Shown: positions 48,266-57,509 of the stretch, one piece after another
Layout: each line of letters opens with the position of its first letter
How positions within the stretch are numbered: the stretch's first letter is position 1
Assembly (NCBI RefSeq): GCF_000012365.1
Contig: NC_007651.1
Location: 2,666,001-2,730,000 of the forward strand
Reading direction: 5' to 3'
From: Burkholderia thailandensis E264
GTDB taxonomy: Bacteria > Pseudomonadota > Gammaproteobacteria > Burkholderiales > Burkholderiaceae
DNA: 64,000 nt
Notes under the pieces: generated by a model
The model's input: only the letters and a program-made list of their open reading frames with translations
Told to the model about the DNA's origin: nothing
Database searches by the model: none
Made by a program: the position numbers and the translations under genes

Positions 48266-49204
48266 ATGCGTATCGTCATCGCATTGGGCGGCAACGCGCT
48301 CTTGCAGCGCAATCAGCCGATGACCGAGGCCCAGCAGCGCGAGAACGTGAAGATCGCGGTCTCGCAGATCGCGCAGATCGCGCCCGGCAACGAGCTCGTG
48401 ATCGCGCACGGCAACGGGCCGCAGGTCGGCCTGCTCGCGCTGCAGGGCGCGGCGTACACCGCGGTCGCGCCCTACCCGCTCGACGTGCTCGGCGCGCAGA
48501 CGGAAGGGATGATCGGCTATCTGATCGAACAGGAAATGGGCAACCTGCTGCCGCCCGACGCCCCGTTCGCGACGCTGCTCACGCAAGTCGAGGTCGACCC
48601 GGCCGACCCGGCGTTCGAGCATCCGACGAAGCCCATCGGCCCCGTCTACTCGCGCGACGAGGCCGAGCGGCTCGCGCAGGAAAAAGGCTGGCACATCGCG
48701 CCCGACGGCGACCAGTTCCGCCGCGTCGTGCCGAGCCCGCGCCCGCGCCGCATTTTCGAGATCCGGCCGGTCAAGTGGCTGCTCGAGAAAGGCACGATCG
48801 TGATCTGCGCGGGCGGCGGCGGCATTCCGACGCGCTACGACGCGAACGGCAAGCTCTCGGGCGTCGAGGCGGTGATCGACAAGGATCTATGCGCGTCGCT
48901 GCTCGCACGCGAATTGCAGGCGGACCTGCTCGTGATCGCGACCGATGTCGACGGCGCGTACCTCGACTGGGGCAAGCCGACGCAGGTGCTGATCGAGGCC
49001 GCGCATCCGGACGCGCTCGAACGGCTCGGCTTCGCGGCCGGCTCGATGGGGCCGAAGGTGCAGGCGGCGGCCGAGTTCGCGCGGCAAACCGGGCACGACG
49101 CGGTGATCGGCTCGCTCGCCGACATCGTCGCGATCGCCGAAGGCCGCGCCGGCACGCGGGTCAGCACGCAGGTCGACGGGATTCGCTACCGGAAGCCGCA
49201 GTAG
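48266..49204 (+). CDS. arcC: Carbamate kinase
   Basis: 312 residues. Transfers the phosphate of carbamoyl phosphate to ADP, the energy-yielding last step of the pathway. It has [10 protein letters not shown] at the N-terminus, AHGNGPQVG, the CAGGGGIPT nucleotide-binding loop and a [11 protein letters not shown]-terminal motif. AAGGAGAA precedes the ATG. A strong hairpin lies about 36 bp past the stop. Confidence 0.96.
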   Translation: MRIVIALGGNALLQRNQPMTEAQQRENVKIAVSQIAQIAPGNELVIAHGNGPQVGLLALQGAAYTAVAPYPLDVLGAQTEGMIGYLIEQEMGNLLPPDAPFATLLTQVEVDPADPAFEHPTKPIGPVYSRDEAERLAQEKGWHIAPDGDQFRRVVPSPRPRRIFEIRPVKWLLEKGTIVICAGGGGIPTRYDANGKLSGVEAVIDKDLCASLLARELQADLLVIATDVDGAYLDWGKPTQVLIEAAHPDALERLGFAAGSMGPKVQAAAEFARQTGHDAVIGSLADIVAIAEGRAGTRVSTQVDGIRYRKPQ

Positions 49205-49239
49205 CGGCGCGGCGGCCTCGAAGGGGGACTGCGGCGGGC

Positions 49240-49273
49240 GGCCGAAGGCGCTGCCGCGAGCGGCAGCGCGGCC
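49240..49273. terminator. Strong hairpin between convergent arcC and SDR genes
   Basis: A perfect 10-bp inverted repeat (GCGCTGCCGC with GCGGCAGCGC, 2 nt apart) is nested inside an outer GGCC pair. The position between converging operons suits a bidirectional terminator. No long T-run is present on either side. Confidence 0.5.
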
Positions 49274-49437
49274 ACGGCGGCGCGGCGATCATCGCCGCTG
49301 CCGCTGCCGCTGCCGACGCGGTCGCGATGCGCGTGGCGCCAGGCCGTCCCGATATCGGCATCGGCGGACGGCGCGGCTCGCCCTGTCCGGCGGCAGCAGG
49401 TCACGCGCCGTTCAACGCCCCGCCGTCCTCCGTCCGC

Positions 49438-50232
49438 TCACGCGCCGCGCCGTTCGTTCTGAAGGCGCGTCCACGCGTGCGCCTGCTCGTCGCGCACGAA
49501 CTGCTCCGCGGCGGCGGGCAGCAAGTTGCGGAACAGCCCGCCTTCGCTCTCGGTCACTTCGACCATCTTCTCGATCATCTCCTGCGGATCGAACTGCTCG
49601 AGCGGGAACGTCAGCTTCTCGGGCGTCGCCGCGTCGCGCGCCGGGTCGAGCCAGCGGCGCGGCGTCTCCATCATCCTGTCGTTGAAGCCCGTGCTGTACG
49701 GCCCCGGGTTGACGACGGCGATCTGAATGCCGTGCACGGCAAGCTCCGCGTGCATCGCCTCGGCGATCGCCTCGACCGCATGCTTCGACGCGCAATACGC
49801 GCCCGTGTACGCGCCCGTGATGAGCCCCGCGATCGACGATACGAACACGATCCTGCCGCGCCCGCGCGCGATCATCCCGCGCGCGACCTGCTGCGTGAGC
49901 TCGAGCGGGCCGAACACGTTCGTCTCGAACAGCTCGCGAACGATATCGACGGGCAGGTCGGCGAGCGCGCCCGCCTCGCCCGCGCCCGCGTTGTTCAGCA
50001 GCACGTCGATATCCCAGCGCGCGGCCTGCGCGCGGTCGCGCGCGGAGGTCACATCGAGCTTCACGGCGTCGAGCGCCGCGCCGCGCCGCGCGGCCTCGGC
50101 GTTCAGCTCAGTGACCTGCGGGGCGATCTGCACGCCCGCGATCACGTGGTGGCCCTTCGCGGCAAGCCGCAGCGCGACCTCGCGGCCGAAACCCGAGCCC
50201 GCGCCCGTCACCAGAATGCGTTTTCCAGTCAT
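49438..50232 (-). CDS. Short-chain dehydrogenase/reductase
   Basis: 264 residues of the classical SDR family: cofactor loop TGAGSGFG, NNAG, and catalytic Ser (VSSIAG), Tyr and Lys (YCASK). It reduces or oxidises an alcohol/carbonyl with NAD(P); the substrate is unknown. The start is ATG 50232, which overlaps the stop of the GlcG-like gene (ATGA); the open frame reaches further upstream only through that gene. The pair is divergent from a LysR regulator, the likely controller. Confidence 0.88.
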   Translation of the reverse strand: MTGKRILVTGAGSGFGREVALRLAAKGHHVIAGVQIAPQVTELNAEAARRGAALDAVKLDVTSARDRAQAARWDIDVLLNNAGAGEAGALADLPVDIVRELFETNVFGPLELTQQVARGMIARGRGRIVFVSSIAGLITGAYTGAYCASKHAVEAIAEAMHAELAVHGIQIAVVNPGPYSTGFNDRMMETPRRWLDPARDAATPEKLTFPLEQFDPQEMIEKMVEVTESEGGLFRNLLPAAAEQFVRDEQAHAWTRLQNERRGA

Positions 50233-50678
50233 GTCCTTGCTCCTTGTGATGCGTTCAGAAAAGTGGCGAAAGCGTCGACGCATGCCTGCGCGACCGCAAC
50301 GTCGTCGTCGACCGTGCCGCCCGATACGCCGACCGCGCCGACGCAGCGTCCGCGCGCGTCGACGAGCGGCACGCCGCCGCCGAACGTGACGAGCCCGCCG
50401 TTGCTGTGCTCGATCGAGCGAATGGGCCCGTCGGCCGCCGACAGCGCGCCGAGCGACGCGCTCGGCATCCGGAAGCGCGCGGCCGTGCCCGCCTTGCGCG
50501 TGGCGAGGTCGATCGCGCCGATGAACGCGTCGTCCATCCGCGCGAACGCGACGAGATGCGCGCCCGCGTCGACGACGGCGATCGCGACGGCTGCGCCCGC
50601 GCCGTTCAGGCGCGCGGCGTGCGCCGCGCCTGCATCGACGATGCGCTGCGCGCGTTCGAGCGTGAGTTCGGCGGACAT
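50229..50678 (-). CDS. GlcG/HbpS (DUF336) family protein
   Basis: 149 residues with the GlcG/HbpS pattern: AQRIVDAGAAHA, VAIAVVDAGAHLVAFARMDDA, then GGVPLVDARGRCVGAVGVSGGTVDDD. Members bind haem or act as accessory proteins beside oxidoreductases; a precise role is not known. AGGAG precedes the ATG. It is first of a two-gene operon with the SDR. Confidence 0.85.
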   Translation of the reverse strand: MSAELTLERAQRIVDAGAAHAARLNGAGAAVAIAVVDAGAHLVAFARMDDAFIGAIDLATRKAGTAARFRMPSASLGALSAADGPIRSIEHSNGGLVTFGGGVPLVDARGRCVGAVGVSGGTVDDDVAVAQACVDAFATFLNASQGART

Positions 50679-50775
50679 CGGCGGCTCCTTGTGCGGTTCG
50701 ACTGCGAGCCAGTGTAGGGATCGCCGGTATCTGAGAGAATCGGCATTCCGCTCACAAACGTATCAAGTTTTTCTA

Positions 50776-51696
50776 ATGACTCTGCGACGCGATCCGCTCG
50801 GCGGCCTCCATGTGTTCGTGAGCGTCGTCACGCACGGCAATTTCACGCGCGCGGCCGCGGCGCTCGGTCTCACGCCCGCGGCGGTGAGCCTTGCGATCGG
50901 CCAGCTCGAAAGCGAGCTGAAAGTGAAGCTGTTCAGCCGCAGCACGCGCGGCGTGAGCCTGACGGAAGCCGGCCAGCGCTATTACGACGCGACCGCGCAG
51001 CCGTACCGGCAGGTCGTCGACGCGCGCGACGCGCTGAACGACGCGCGCGACGAACCCGAGGGCCTGCTGCGGATCAGCGCGCTGCATCTCGCGAAATCCG
51101 TCGTGACGGCCGACGTGCTCGCCGAATTCTTCCGACGCTACCCGAAGGTGAGCGTCGAGATCCGCTACGAGGATCATCTCGTCGACATCGTCAAGGAGCG
51201 CCTCGACGCGGGGATACGCCTCGCCGACCGGCTGCAGCCCGGGATGGTCGGCGTGAAGATCGCGCCCGCGCTCACGTGCGCGCTCGTCGCGACGCCCGGC
51301 TACCTCGCGCAGCACGGCACGCCGGCGAAGGTCGCCGATCTCGCGCGGCACATGTGCATCCGCTTTCGCTTCCCGAAAAGCGGCCGCCTGCACAAGTGGC
51401 CGCTGCGCGACGGCCGCCGCGACGTCGATCTCGACGTCGCCGGGCGCTTCGTCAGCACGGATACGGGCGCGGTGATCGACGCCGCGCGCGCGGGCGCGGG
51501 CATCGCGTTCGTGTTCATGCGCGAGCGGATCGAGGACGACCTGCGCCGCGGCACGCTGCGCGAGGTGCTGCCGGGCGCATGCAGGACGCTGCCGCCGATG
51601 TGGCTCTACTACGCGAACCGCAAGCACGTGCCGCCGAAGCTGCGCGCGTTCATCGCGGTGCTGCGCGAGCATGCGGCGGCGGACGGGCGGCGCTGA
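50776..51696 (+). CDS. LysR-family transcriptional regulator
   Basis: 306 residues. N-terminal winged helix-turn-helix (FVSVVTHGNFTRAAAALGLTPAAVSLAIGQLE), then a type 2 periplasmic-binding-like effector domain (from about residue 90). It belongs to the CrgA-like group by pattern. It is divergent from the GlcG/SDR operon with 97 bp between starts, the usual arrangement for a LysR gene and its target. The effector is unknown. Confidence 0.9.
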   Translation: MTLRRDPLGGLHVFVSVVTHGNFTRAAAALGLTPAAVSLAIGQLESELKVKLFSRSTRGVSLTEAGQRYYDATAQPYRQVVDARDALNDARDEPEGLLRISALHLAKSVVTADVLAEFFRRYPKVSVEIRYEDHLVDIVKERLDAGIRLADRLQPGMVGVKIAPALTCALVATPGYLAQHGTPAKVADLARHMCIRFRFPKSGRLHKWPLRDGRRDVDLDVAGRFVSTDTGAVIDAARAGAGIAFVFMRERIEDDLRRGTLREVLPGACRTLPPMWLYYANRKHVPPKLRAFIAVLREHAAADGRR

Positions 51697-51962
51697 AGGC
51701 CGGCCCGCACCGTCGCGGCGCCATTGCGTGTCGCGCTTCGTTCGCGCCCGGACGCGACGCTGCGCGACGCGATTCGCCGCCGCTGACGATGGCGTTCTCT
51801 CGACGCTGCGCGACGCAACGCGACGGCGCGCTTTCGCCGTTTCGCGCAGCCGCCAGCAACAATGCGCGGGATCGGCTACATTGTGCGGATCGCGTCGCCC
51901 GCCCAGGCTGGCGCCGTGGGCGCGTCGCGACTTCTTCATCGATTCACCGACCGAGTCCATCC

Positions 51963-52667
51963 ATGTCCGATCTCTCCGAGTTCCCGATCACGAAGAAATG
52001 GCCCGCGCAGCATCCGGACCGCATCCAGCTCTATTCGCTGCCGACGCCGAACGGCGTGAAAGTGTCGATCCTGCTGGAGGAAACGGGGCTGCCGTACGAA
52101 GCGCACGTCGTGCGCTTCGACACGAACGACCAGATGTCGCCCGAGTTCCTGTCGCTGAACCCGAACAACAAGATCCCGGCGATCATCGATCCGCACGGCC
52201 CGGGCGGCAAGCCGCTCGCGCTGTTCGAATCGGGCGCGATCCTGCTGTATCTCGCCGAGAAGACGGGCCAGCTCATTCCGGCCGATCCCGCGCGCCGCTA
52301 CGAGACGATCCAGTGGCTGATGTTCCAGATGGGCGGCATCGGGCCGATGTTCGGCCAGCTCGGCTTCTTCCACAAGTTCGCGGGCCGCGAGTACGAGGAC
52401 AAGCGTCCGCGCGACCGCTACGTCGGCGAGGCGAAGCGCCTGCTCGGCGTGCTCGACGGCCGCCTCGCGAATCGCCAGTGGATCATGGGCGACGCCTATA
52501 CGATCGCCGATATCGCGACTTTCCCGTGGGTGCGCAACCTGATCGGGTTCTACGAGGCGCGCGAGCTCGTCGAATTCGATCGCTATCCGAACGTCGCGCG
52601 CGTGCTCGATGCGTTCGTCGCGCGGCCGGCGGTGGTGCGCGGGCTGAACGTTCCGGCGCGGCCGTAA
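51963..52667 (+). CDS. Glutathione S-transferase (YghU/Nu-like)
   Basis: 234 residues. A thioredoxin-like N-terminal domain (IQLYSLPTPNGVKVSILLEETG, PNNKIPAI, then the glutathione-binding LFESGAILLYLAEK) is followed by an all-helical C-terminal domain (YTIADIATFPWV). The TPNG start without a catalytic Ser/Cys and the length fit Nu-class/YghU enzymes that handle organic peroxides or disulfides. It is a single gene; the ribosome site before ATG 51963 is weak. Confidence 0.88.
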   Translation: MSDLSEFPITKKWPAQHPDRIQLYSLPTPNGVKVSILLEETGLPYEAHVVRFDTNDQMSPEFLSLNPNNKIPAIIDPHGPGGKPLALFESGAILLYLAEKTGQLIPADPARRYETIQWLMFQMGGIGPMFGQLGFFHKFAGREYEDKRPRDRYVGEAKRLLGVLDGRLANRQWIMGDAYTIADIATFPWVRNLIGFYEARELVEFDRYPNVARVLDAFVARPAVVRGLNVPARP

Positions 52668-53000
52668 GCGTTTCGTTGCGCCTTCTTCCGCTTTCTTCAA
52701 CGGCTTCGTCGCGGCGCGCCGCCGACCGTCTCTGGGCTGAACGCACGGCCGATTACAACGCCCATTACAACGCCCATTACAAGGCCAACTACAACGCCAA
52801 CTACACGGTCGAGTGCAGGCGCGGGCCGGCGCTCGGTCCCATCTTCGCACTCGCCGTGTTTTCGCCGCGCTTGCGGCTGCCTGCCCTGCGAGCGCGCTGC
52901 GATGCGGCGCGCCGCCGACCGGGCGCCCGCGTGCGCGCCGCGAGCTTGACGAATGCGGCGAGTCGGCCAACCGCCGAGCGCGCCGCGCGACGCCTAACGG
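52668..53000. other. Intergenic region between GST and MarR genes, with tandem repeat
   Basis: About 330 bp between the 3' ends of convergent genes. It contains a short 12-bp tandem repeat (listed separately) and otherwise nothing recognised. Confidence 0.5.
52751..52810 (+). repeat. 12-bp tandem repeat, about five units
   Basis: Units GATTACAACGCC, CATTACAACGCC, CATTACAAGGCC, AACTACAACGCC and AACTACACGGTC. The array lies between the GST and MarR stop codons, outside any likely gene. Unit number probably varies between strains. Confidence 0.8.
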
Positions 53001-53495
53001 TCAGCCTTCGGCGGCCTGCCCTTGCAACAGCTTGTCGAGCAGCTTCGCAAGCTGACGCTGCTCCGCCGCGCTGAGCGCGGACAGCACGCGCCGCTGGTTG
53101 TCGACGTGCGCGACCACGGCGTCGTCGATCAGCGCGCGCCCCGCGGACGTCAGCGCGACGAGCGTGCCGCGCCCGTCCGCCGGGTTCGCGCGCCGCTCGA
53201 CCCACCCCGCCTTCTCGAGCCGATCGATCCGGTTCGTCATGCTGCCCGACGAAATCATCGCCGCGTCGTAGAGCGCCGTCGGCGTCAGCGCATACGGCGC
53301 GCCGCTGCGGCGCAGCGTCGCGAGCACGTCGAACTCGCCCGGCTGCAGGCCGTAGCGCGCGAACAGCGGATTGAGCCGGTCGCGCGCGATGACGAGCGCC
53401 GCCTCCTGCAGCCGCCCGAGCACGATCATCGACGACGGATCGAGATCCGGGCGCTCGCTGCGCCACTGCTCGACCGCATGAGCTGCGCGATCCAT
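53001..53495 (-). CDS. MarR-family transcriptional regulator
   Basis: 164 residues with the winged-helix core: GLQPGEFDVLATLRRSG, the recognition helix near ALYDAAMISSGSMTNRIDRLE, then the wing (RRANPADGRGTLVALT). The C-terminal helices form a dimer. AGGAGG lies a few bases before the ATG at 53495. It is divergent from an MFS transporter with a repeated operator-like sequence between them, suggesting autoregulation and repression of the transporter. Confidence 0.92.
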   Translation of the reverse strand: MDRAAHAVEQWRSERPDLDPSSMIVLGRLQEAALVIARDRLNPLFARYGLQPGEFDVLATLRRSGAPYALTPTALYDAAMISSGSMTNRIDRLEKAGWVERRANPADGRGTLVALTSAGRALIDDAVVAHVDNQRRVLSALSAAEQRQLAKLLDKLLQGQAAEG

Positions 53496-53517
53496 TAACC
53501 CTCCTGCTCGTCCAAGT

Positions 53518-53562
53518 TATCTTGACGTAGAGACATGTCGAATCTATCTTGATGTCGAGACA
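53518..53562. promoter_or_regulatory. Duplicated MarR operator-like sites
   Basis: Two 18-bp direct repeats, TATCTTGACGTAGAGACA (53518-53535) and TATCTTGATGTCGAGACA (53545-53562), 27 bp apart. Each contains an imperfect palindrome around TCTTGA and TCGAGA/TAGAGA, as expected for MarR dimers. They cover the start regions of both divergent genes. Confidence 0.6.
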
Positions 53563-53608
53563 ATTATACGCAACGCGCGCCCGGCAGCCGTCCGGACGCG
53601 CCGCATCC

Positions 53609-54781
53609 ATGCCCATGCTTAATTCTCCTGCATGGCGGCTTGCCGCCATCGTGCTCGTCGGCCTCAATCTGCGTCCTGTGCTCGCGTCGGTCGGGCCGCT
53701 TCTCGACGCGATCCAGCGCGCGACCGGCTTGTCCGACAGCGCGGCGAGCCTGCTGACGACCTTGCCGATCCTGCTGATGGGTGCGGGCGCGCTCGCCGCG
53801 CCGTGGCTCGCTCGCCGCGCCGGCGTGCGCGCGGGCGTCTGGCTCGGCGTCGCGCTGATCGGGCTTGCGTGCGCGGTGCGCGGCGCGGCGAGCGCGCCCG
53901 CGGTGCTGCTCGCGTCCGCGCTGTGCGCGGGGCTCGGCATCGCGGCCGTGCAGGCGCTGCTGCCCGCGTTCATCAAGGCGGAGTTCGCCGCGCGCGCGGG
54001 CGGCGTGATGGGTTTCTATTCGACATCGATCATGGGCGGCGCGGTATTCGCGAGCGTCGCGACGCCGTTCGCCGCGCGCGCGATCGGCTGGACGTCCGCG
54101 CTCGCCGGCTGGGCGCTGCCCGCCGTCGCGGCCGCGCTGCTGTGGCCGCTCGCGACCGGCGCGACAAAGCGCGCCGTGCACGCGCCACCGGCCGCGCGCC
54201 GCGCGCACGGCGCGCGCGCGTGGCTGCTCGCCGCGTTCTTCGGCCTCGGCACGGGCGCCTATACGCTCGTGCTCGCGTGGCTGCCGCCCTATTACATGTC
54301 GCTCGGCTGGTCGCCGCAAGCGGCGGGCGGCCTGCTCGGCGGCGTGACGCTCGCCGAGGTCGCCTCGGGGCTCACCGTGTCGGCGTTCATCGATCGGCTG
54401 CCCGACCGCCGTCCCGCGCTGTTCGCGGCGATCGCGTCGCTGTTCGTCGGCCTGATCGCGCTGATCGCCGCGCCGCTCGGCTTCGCGCTGCCCGCGTCGC
54501 TGCTGCTCGGCCTCGGCATCGGCGCGCTGTTTCCGCTGTCGCTGATCGTCGCGCTCGACCATGCGACGAGCGCGGCCGACGCCGGCACGCTTACCGGCTT
54601 CGTCCAGGGCGTCGGCTATCTGGTCGCGGGCCTGTTTCCGTTCGCGGCGGGCGTGATCCGGCAGAACGTCGCCGACCTGTCGCCGGCCTGGGGCTTCATG
54701 GCCGCGGTGTGCGTCGTGATGGCGGCAATGGCCGCGCGCCTCGCGCCGCCGCGGCTCACCGTCGCGCGAAGCGGCGCATGA
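53609..54781 (+). CDS. MFS transporter, CynX/NimT type
   Basis: 390 residues, 12 predicted membrane helices. The N-terminal block LNLRPVLASVGPLLDAIQ and the LLTTLPILLMGAGALAAP helix are typical of the CynX/NimT (cyanate/2-nitroimidazole) subfamily. It sits in the inner membrane; the substrate is unknown. I chose ATG 53609; an upstream in-frame ATG near 53552 would place the start codon inside the operator-like repeat. It is divergent from marR, the probable controller. Confidence 0.85.
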   Translation: MPMLNSPAWRLAAIVLVGLNLRPVLASVGPLLDAIQRATGLSDSAASLLTTLPILLMGAGALAAPWLARRAGVRAGVWLGVALIGLACAVRGAASAPAVLLASALCAGLGIAAVQALLPAFIKAEFAARAGGVMGFYSTSIMGGAVFASVATPFAARAIGWTSALAGWALPAVAAALLWPLATGATKRAVHAPPAARRAHGARAWLLAAFFGLGTGAYTLVLAWLPPYYMSLGWSPQAAGGLLGGVTLAEVASGLTVSAFIDRLPDRRPALFAAIASLFVGLIALIAAPLGFALPASLLLGLGIGALFPLSLIVALDHATSAADAGTLTGFVQGVGYLVAGLFPFAAGVIRQNVADLSPAWGFMAAVCVVMAAMAARLAPPRLTVARSGA

Positions 54782-54885
54782 GCGGCGGCGCTCGCGTGCC
54801 GCCCGGTCCGGAACTCGCTTCGAGCGTCGAGGTCCCTATGGAATCTCTTCATCTGAACGCGCCGACGCGATCCAAGGACCTGCCC

Positions 54886-56451
54886 ATGCTGTCGACCCGC
54901 CTTCGTCAACTCGCCGCAGCCGCGCTCGTGCTGTCGGCCAGCGCGTGCGCGGCTTCGCCGGACGCGGAGCGCGAAGTCGCGTGCCGGCCGGACGAGACGA
55001 TGCCCAAGCGCCAGTTTCGCGGCACGTGGATCGCGTCGGTGGCCAACATCGACTGGCCGTCCCGCGCGGGCCTTCCGGCCGCGGACCAGCAGGCCGAGCT
55101 GAGCGCGTGGCTCGACGACGCGGTGCGCATGAACCGCAACGCGGTGATCCTGCAGGTTCGCCCGACCGCGGACGCGTTCTGGCCATCGCCGTTCGAGCCG
55201 TGGTCGGAATACCTGACGGGCACGCAAGGCGGCGACCCCGGCTACGATCCGCTCGCATACGCCGTCGCCGAAGCGCACCGGCGCAATCTCGAGCTGCACG
55301 CGTGGTTCAATCCGTATCGCGTCGCGATGGACGAGCGGGTCGACGCGCTTGCGGCCACGCACCCGGCGCGCCTTCATCCGGACTGGATCGTCCGCTACGG
55401 CGGCAAGCTGTATTACAACCCGGGCGTGCCGGCCGCGCGCGCGTTCGTCGTCGATGCGATCCTGGACGCGGTCGGCCGCTACGACATCGACGGCGTGCAT
55501 CTGGACGATTATTTCTATCCGTATCCGGTCGCGGGCGCGGCGTTCGACGATGCGTCCGCATACGCGCAATACGGCGCGGGCTTCGCGACGCTCGCCGACT
55601 GGCGCCGCGACAATGTCGATCGCCTCGTCGAGTCGCTCGCGCGGCGCATCAAGGCCGCGAAGCCGTGGGTGAAGTTCGGGGTCTCCCCGTTCGCGGTCTG
55701 GCGCAATGCGGCGACCGACCCGCAAGGCTCGCAGACGTCGGCTTCGGTGCAGACCTACGACGACCTGTACGCGGACACGCGCCGCTGGCTGCGCGAGCGC
55801 TGGATCGACTACATCGTTCCGCAGGCGTACTGGGCGCGAGGCTTCGCGCCCGCCGACTACGACAAGGTCGTGTCGTGGTGGGCGAACGAGGCGCGCGGGC
55901 GCGACGTGCACCTGTACATCGGGCAGGCGGCCTACAAGGTCGGCACGTCGAATCAATCGCCCGGCTGGTCCGATCCGGACGAATTGAGCAGCCATCTGGC
56001 GTTCAATCGCACCGCGCCCGAGGTGAAGGGCGACGTCTACTTTTCCGCGAAGGACGAGCGCGCGGACCGGCTCGGCGCGACGACGCGCGTGAACCGCACC
56101 TGGTACTCGCGCCCGGCGCTCGTGCCGGCGATGCCTGCGCTCGGCGGATCAGCGCCGCCGCCCGCGCGGAATCTGCATGCGCAGCGCACGCCCGACGGCG
56201 TGCGCCTGCGATGGAAGCCGCGCTCGAATGCGGCGACGTCGTACGCGATCTACCGACACGAACCGGGGCGGCAAGACATGTGCAGCGACCACGACGCGCG
56301 CCATCTGCTCGCGACCGTTCGGACAACGGAGTTCGTCGATATCGCCGCGCGCGCGGATCGCGACTACCGGTACGCGGTCACGGCGCTCGATCGCCTCTGG
56401 AACGAGAGCGAGCCGGTTGACGTCACGCTGCCTGCGGCGCACCCGCATTGA
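54886..56451 (+). CDS. Exported glycoside hydrolase-like protein (GHL10/DUF187, YngK-like)
   Basis: 521 residues. An N-terminal signal peptide with a possible lipobox (ASAC) precedes a TIM-barrel GHL10 domain: FRGTWIASVANIDWPS, the VILQVRPTADAFWPS strand, HAWFNPYR, DGVHLDDYFYPYP and PQAYWARGF. A C-terminal fibronectin III-like segment starts about residue 425. Such proteins act on cell-surface or peptidoglycan-related glycans in the envelope; activity has been shown for few members. ATG 54886 has AAGGAC upstream; an earlier in-frame ATG (54838) would bury the signal peptide. Confidence 0.82.
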   Translation: MLSTRLRQLAAAALVLSASACAASPDAEREVACRPDETMPKRQFRGTWIASVANIDWPSRAGLPAADQQAELSAWLDDAVRMNRNAVILQVRPTADAFWPSPFEPWSEYLTGTQGGDPGYDPLAYAVAEAHRRNLELHAWFNPYRVAMDERVDALAATHPARLHPDWIVRYGGKLYYNPGVPAARAFVVDAILDAVGRYDIDGVHLDDYFYPYPVAGAAFDDASAYAQYGAGFATLADWRRDNVDRLVESLARRIKAAKPWVKFGVSPFAVWRNAATDPQGSQTSASVQTYDDLYADTRRWLRERWIDYIVPQAYWARGFAPADYDKVVSWWANEARGRDVHLYIGQAAYKVGTSNQSPGWSDPDELSSHLAFNRTAPEVKGDVYFSAKDERADRLGATTRVNRTWYSRPALVPAMPALGGSAPPPARNLHAQRTPDGVRLRWKPRSNAATSYAIYRHEPGRQDMCSDHDARHLLATVRTTEFVDIAARADRDYRYAVTALDRLWNESEPVDVTLPAAHPH

Positions 56452-56508
56452 CGATCCGAGCGCGCCCCCGATGCCCTTGCCTATCGCGCGCTCATCCGAA
56501 CACCCGGC

Positions 56509-56530
56509 GCGCGGCACGCGCGTGCCGCGC
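56509..56530. terminator. Perfect 22-bp palindrome between convergent genes
   Basis: GCGCGGCACG, CG, CGTGCCGCGC lies 58 bp after the GHL10 stop and 9 bp after the cobM stop. It can form the same strong hairpin in either transcript, so it may end both. Confidence 0.5.
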
Positions 56531-56538
56531 CTCGGCCT

Positions 56539-57264
56539 TCACCCCTTCGCGTAGAGCGTCGACTCGTCGAAGCCCTCGGCGTCGAGCACGCGCCCGATCA
56601 GGATCAGTGCGGTGCGCTCGATGCGCGTGCCCGCGACCTTGTCGACGATGTCGGCGAGCGTGCCCGTCACGCGCGCCTCGTCGGGCCAGCTCGCGCGATA
56701 GATCACGGCGATCGGGCAATCGGCGCCGTAGTGCGGCAGCACGTCCTCGACGATCCGCGCGAGATGCCGCACGCCCAGATGGATCGCGAGCGTCGCGCGG
56801 TGCGCGGCGAGGCTCGCGAGCGATTCGCCCTCGGGCATCGTCGTCTTGCCCGCGTAGCGCGTGAGGATCACGGTCTGCGCGACGCCCGGCAGCGTCAGCT
56901 CGACGCCGAGCGCCGCCGCGCACGCAGCCGTCGCCGTCACGCCGGGCACGATCTCGTAAGGAATCCCGAGCGCCGCGAGCCGGCGGATCTGCTCGCCGAT
57001 CGCGCCGTATAGCGAAGGATCGCCGGAATGCACGCGCGCGACGTCCTGCCCTTTTCCGTGCGCCTGCACGAGCAGCGCGACGATCGCGTCGAGATCGAGC
57101 TCGGCCGTGTTCACGACGAGCTCGGCGCGATGGCCGTCGAGCACCGCGGCCGGCACGAGCGAACCCGCGTACAGGATCACCGGGCAGTTGCGCACGAGGC
57201 GCTGGCCCTTCACCGTGATCAGTTCCGGGTCGCCCGGACCCGCGCCGATGAAATACACCGTCAT
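56539..57264 (-). CDS. cobM: Precorrin-4 C11-methyltransferase
   Basis: 241 residues of the tetrapyrrole methylase fold: VYFIGAGPGDPELITVKG (SAM-site loop), ILYAGSLVP, then HSGDPSLYGAIGEQ. Adds the C11 methyl in cobalamin ring synthesis. It is last in the minus-strand cob group but lies 245 bp past cobK, behind a palindrome, so it may have its own promoter. GGAG sits about 10 nt before the ATG. Confidence 0.94.
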   Translation of the reverse strand: MTVYFIGAGPGDPELITVKGQRLVRNCPVILYAGSLVPAAVLDGHRAELVVNTAELDLDAIVALLVQAHGKGQDVARVHSGDPSLYGAIGEQIRRLAALGIPYEIVPGVTATAACAAALGVELTLPGVAQTVILTRYAGKTTMPEGESLASLAAHRATLAIHLGVRHLARIVEDVLPHYGADCPIAVIYRASWPDEARVTGTLADIVDKVAGTRIERTALILIGRVLDAEGFDESTLYAKG

Positions 57265-57509
57265 TCAGAATACTCCGTCATTCGTTCGATGATTCGATTC
57301 GAGGGCGCGCCGCACGCCACGAAGTGCGCATCGTGCGCCGCGCGTCGCGGGCATCGGCCGGGCGCAGCGCGGTCGCGATGCGGGCTGGCACGGGCTGCGG
57401 TCACGGCGCGCGTTGCGCGCAACGCGGCTTGCGCGCCGCGCGTCGATCCGATCCGCGAAGTCGGGCCGCTGGCGCGCCGCGGCCATGCCGGCGGCCCGCG
57501 CGCGGGCCG
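57265..57509. other. Gap between cobK and cobM
   Basis: 245 bp with no gene. A 16-bp perfect palindrome (GGCCCGCGCGCGGGCC, 57493-57508) directly follows the cobK stop and could act as a terminator or processing site before cobM. Confidence 0.45.

Noticed and set aside
53549..53608. Upstream start for the MFS transporter
   Set aside because: It would place the start codon within the operator-like repeat and add residues before the first membrane helix without family support.
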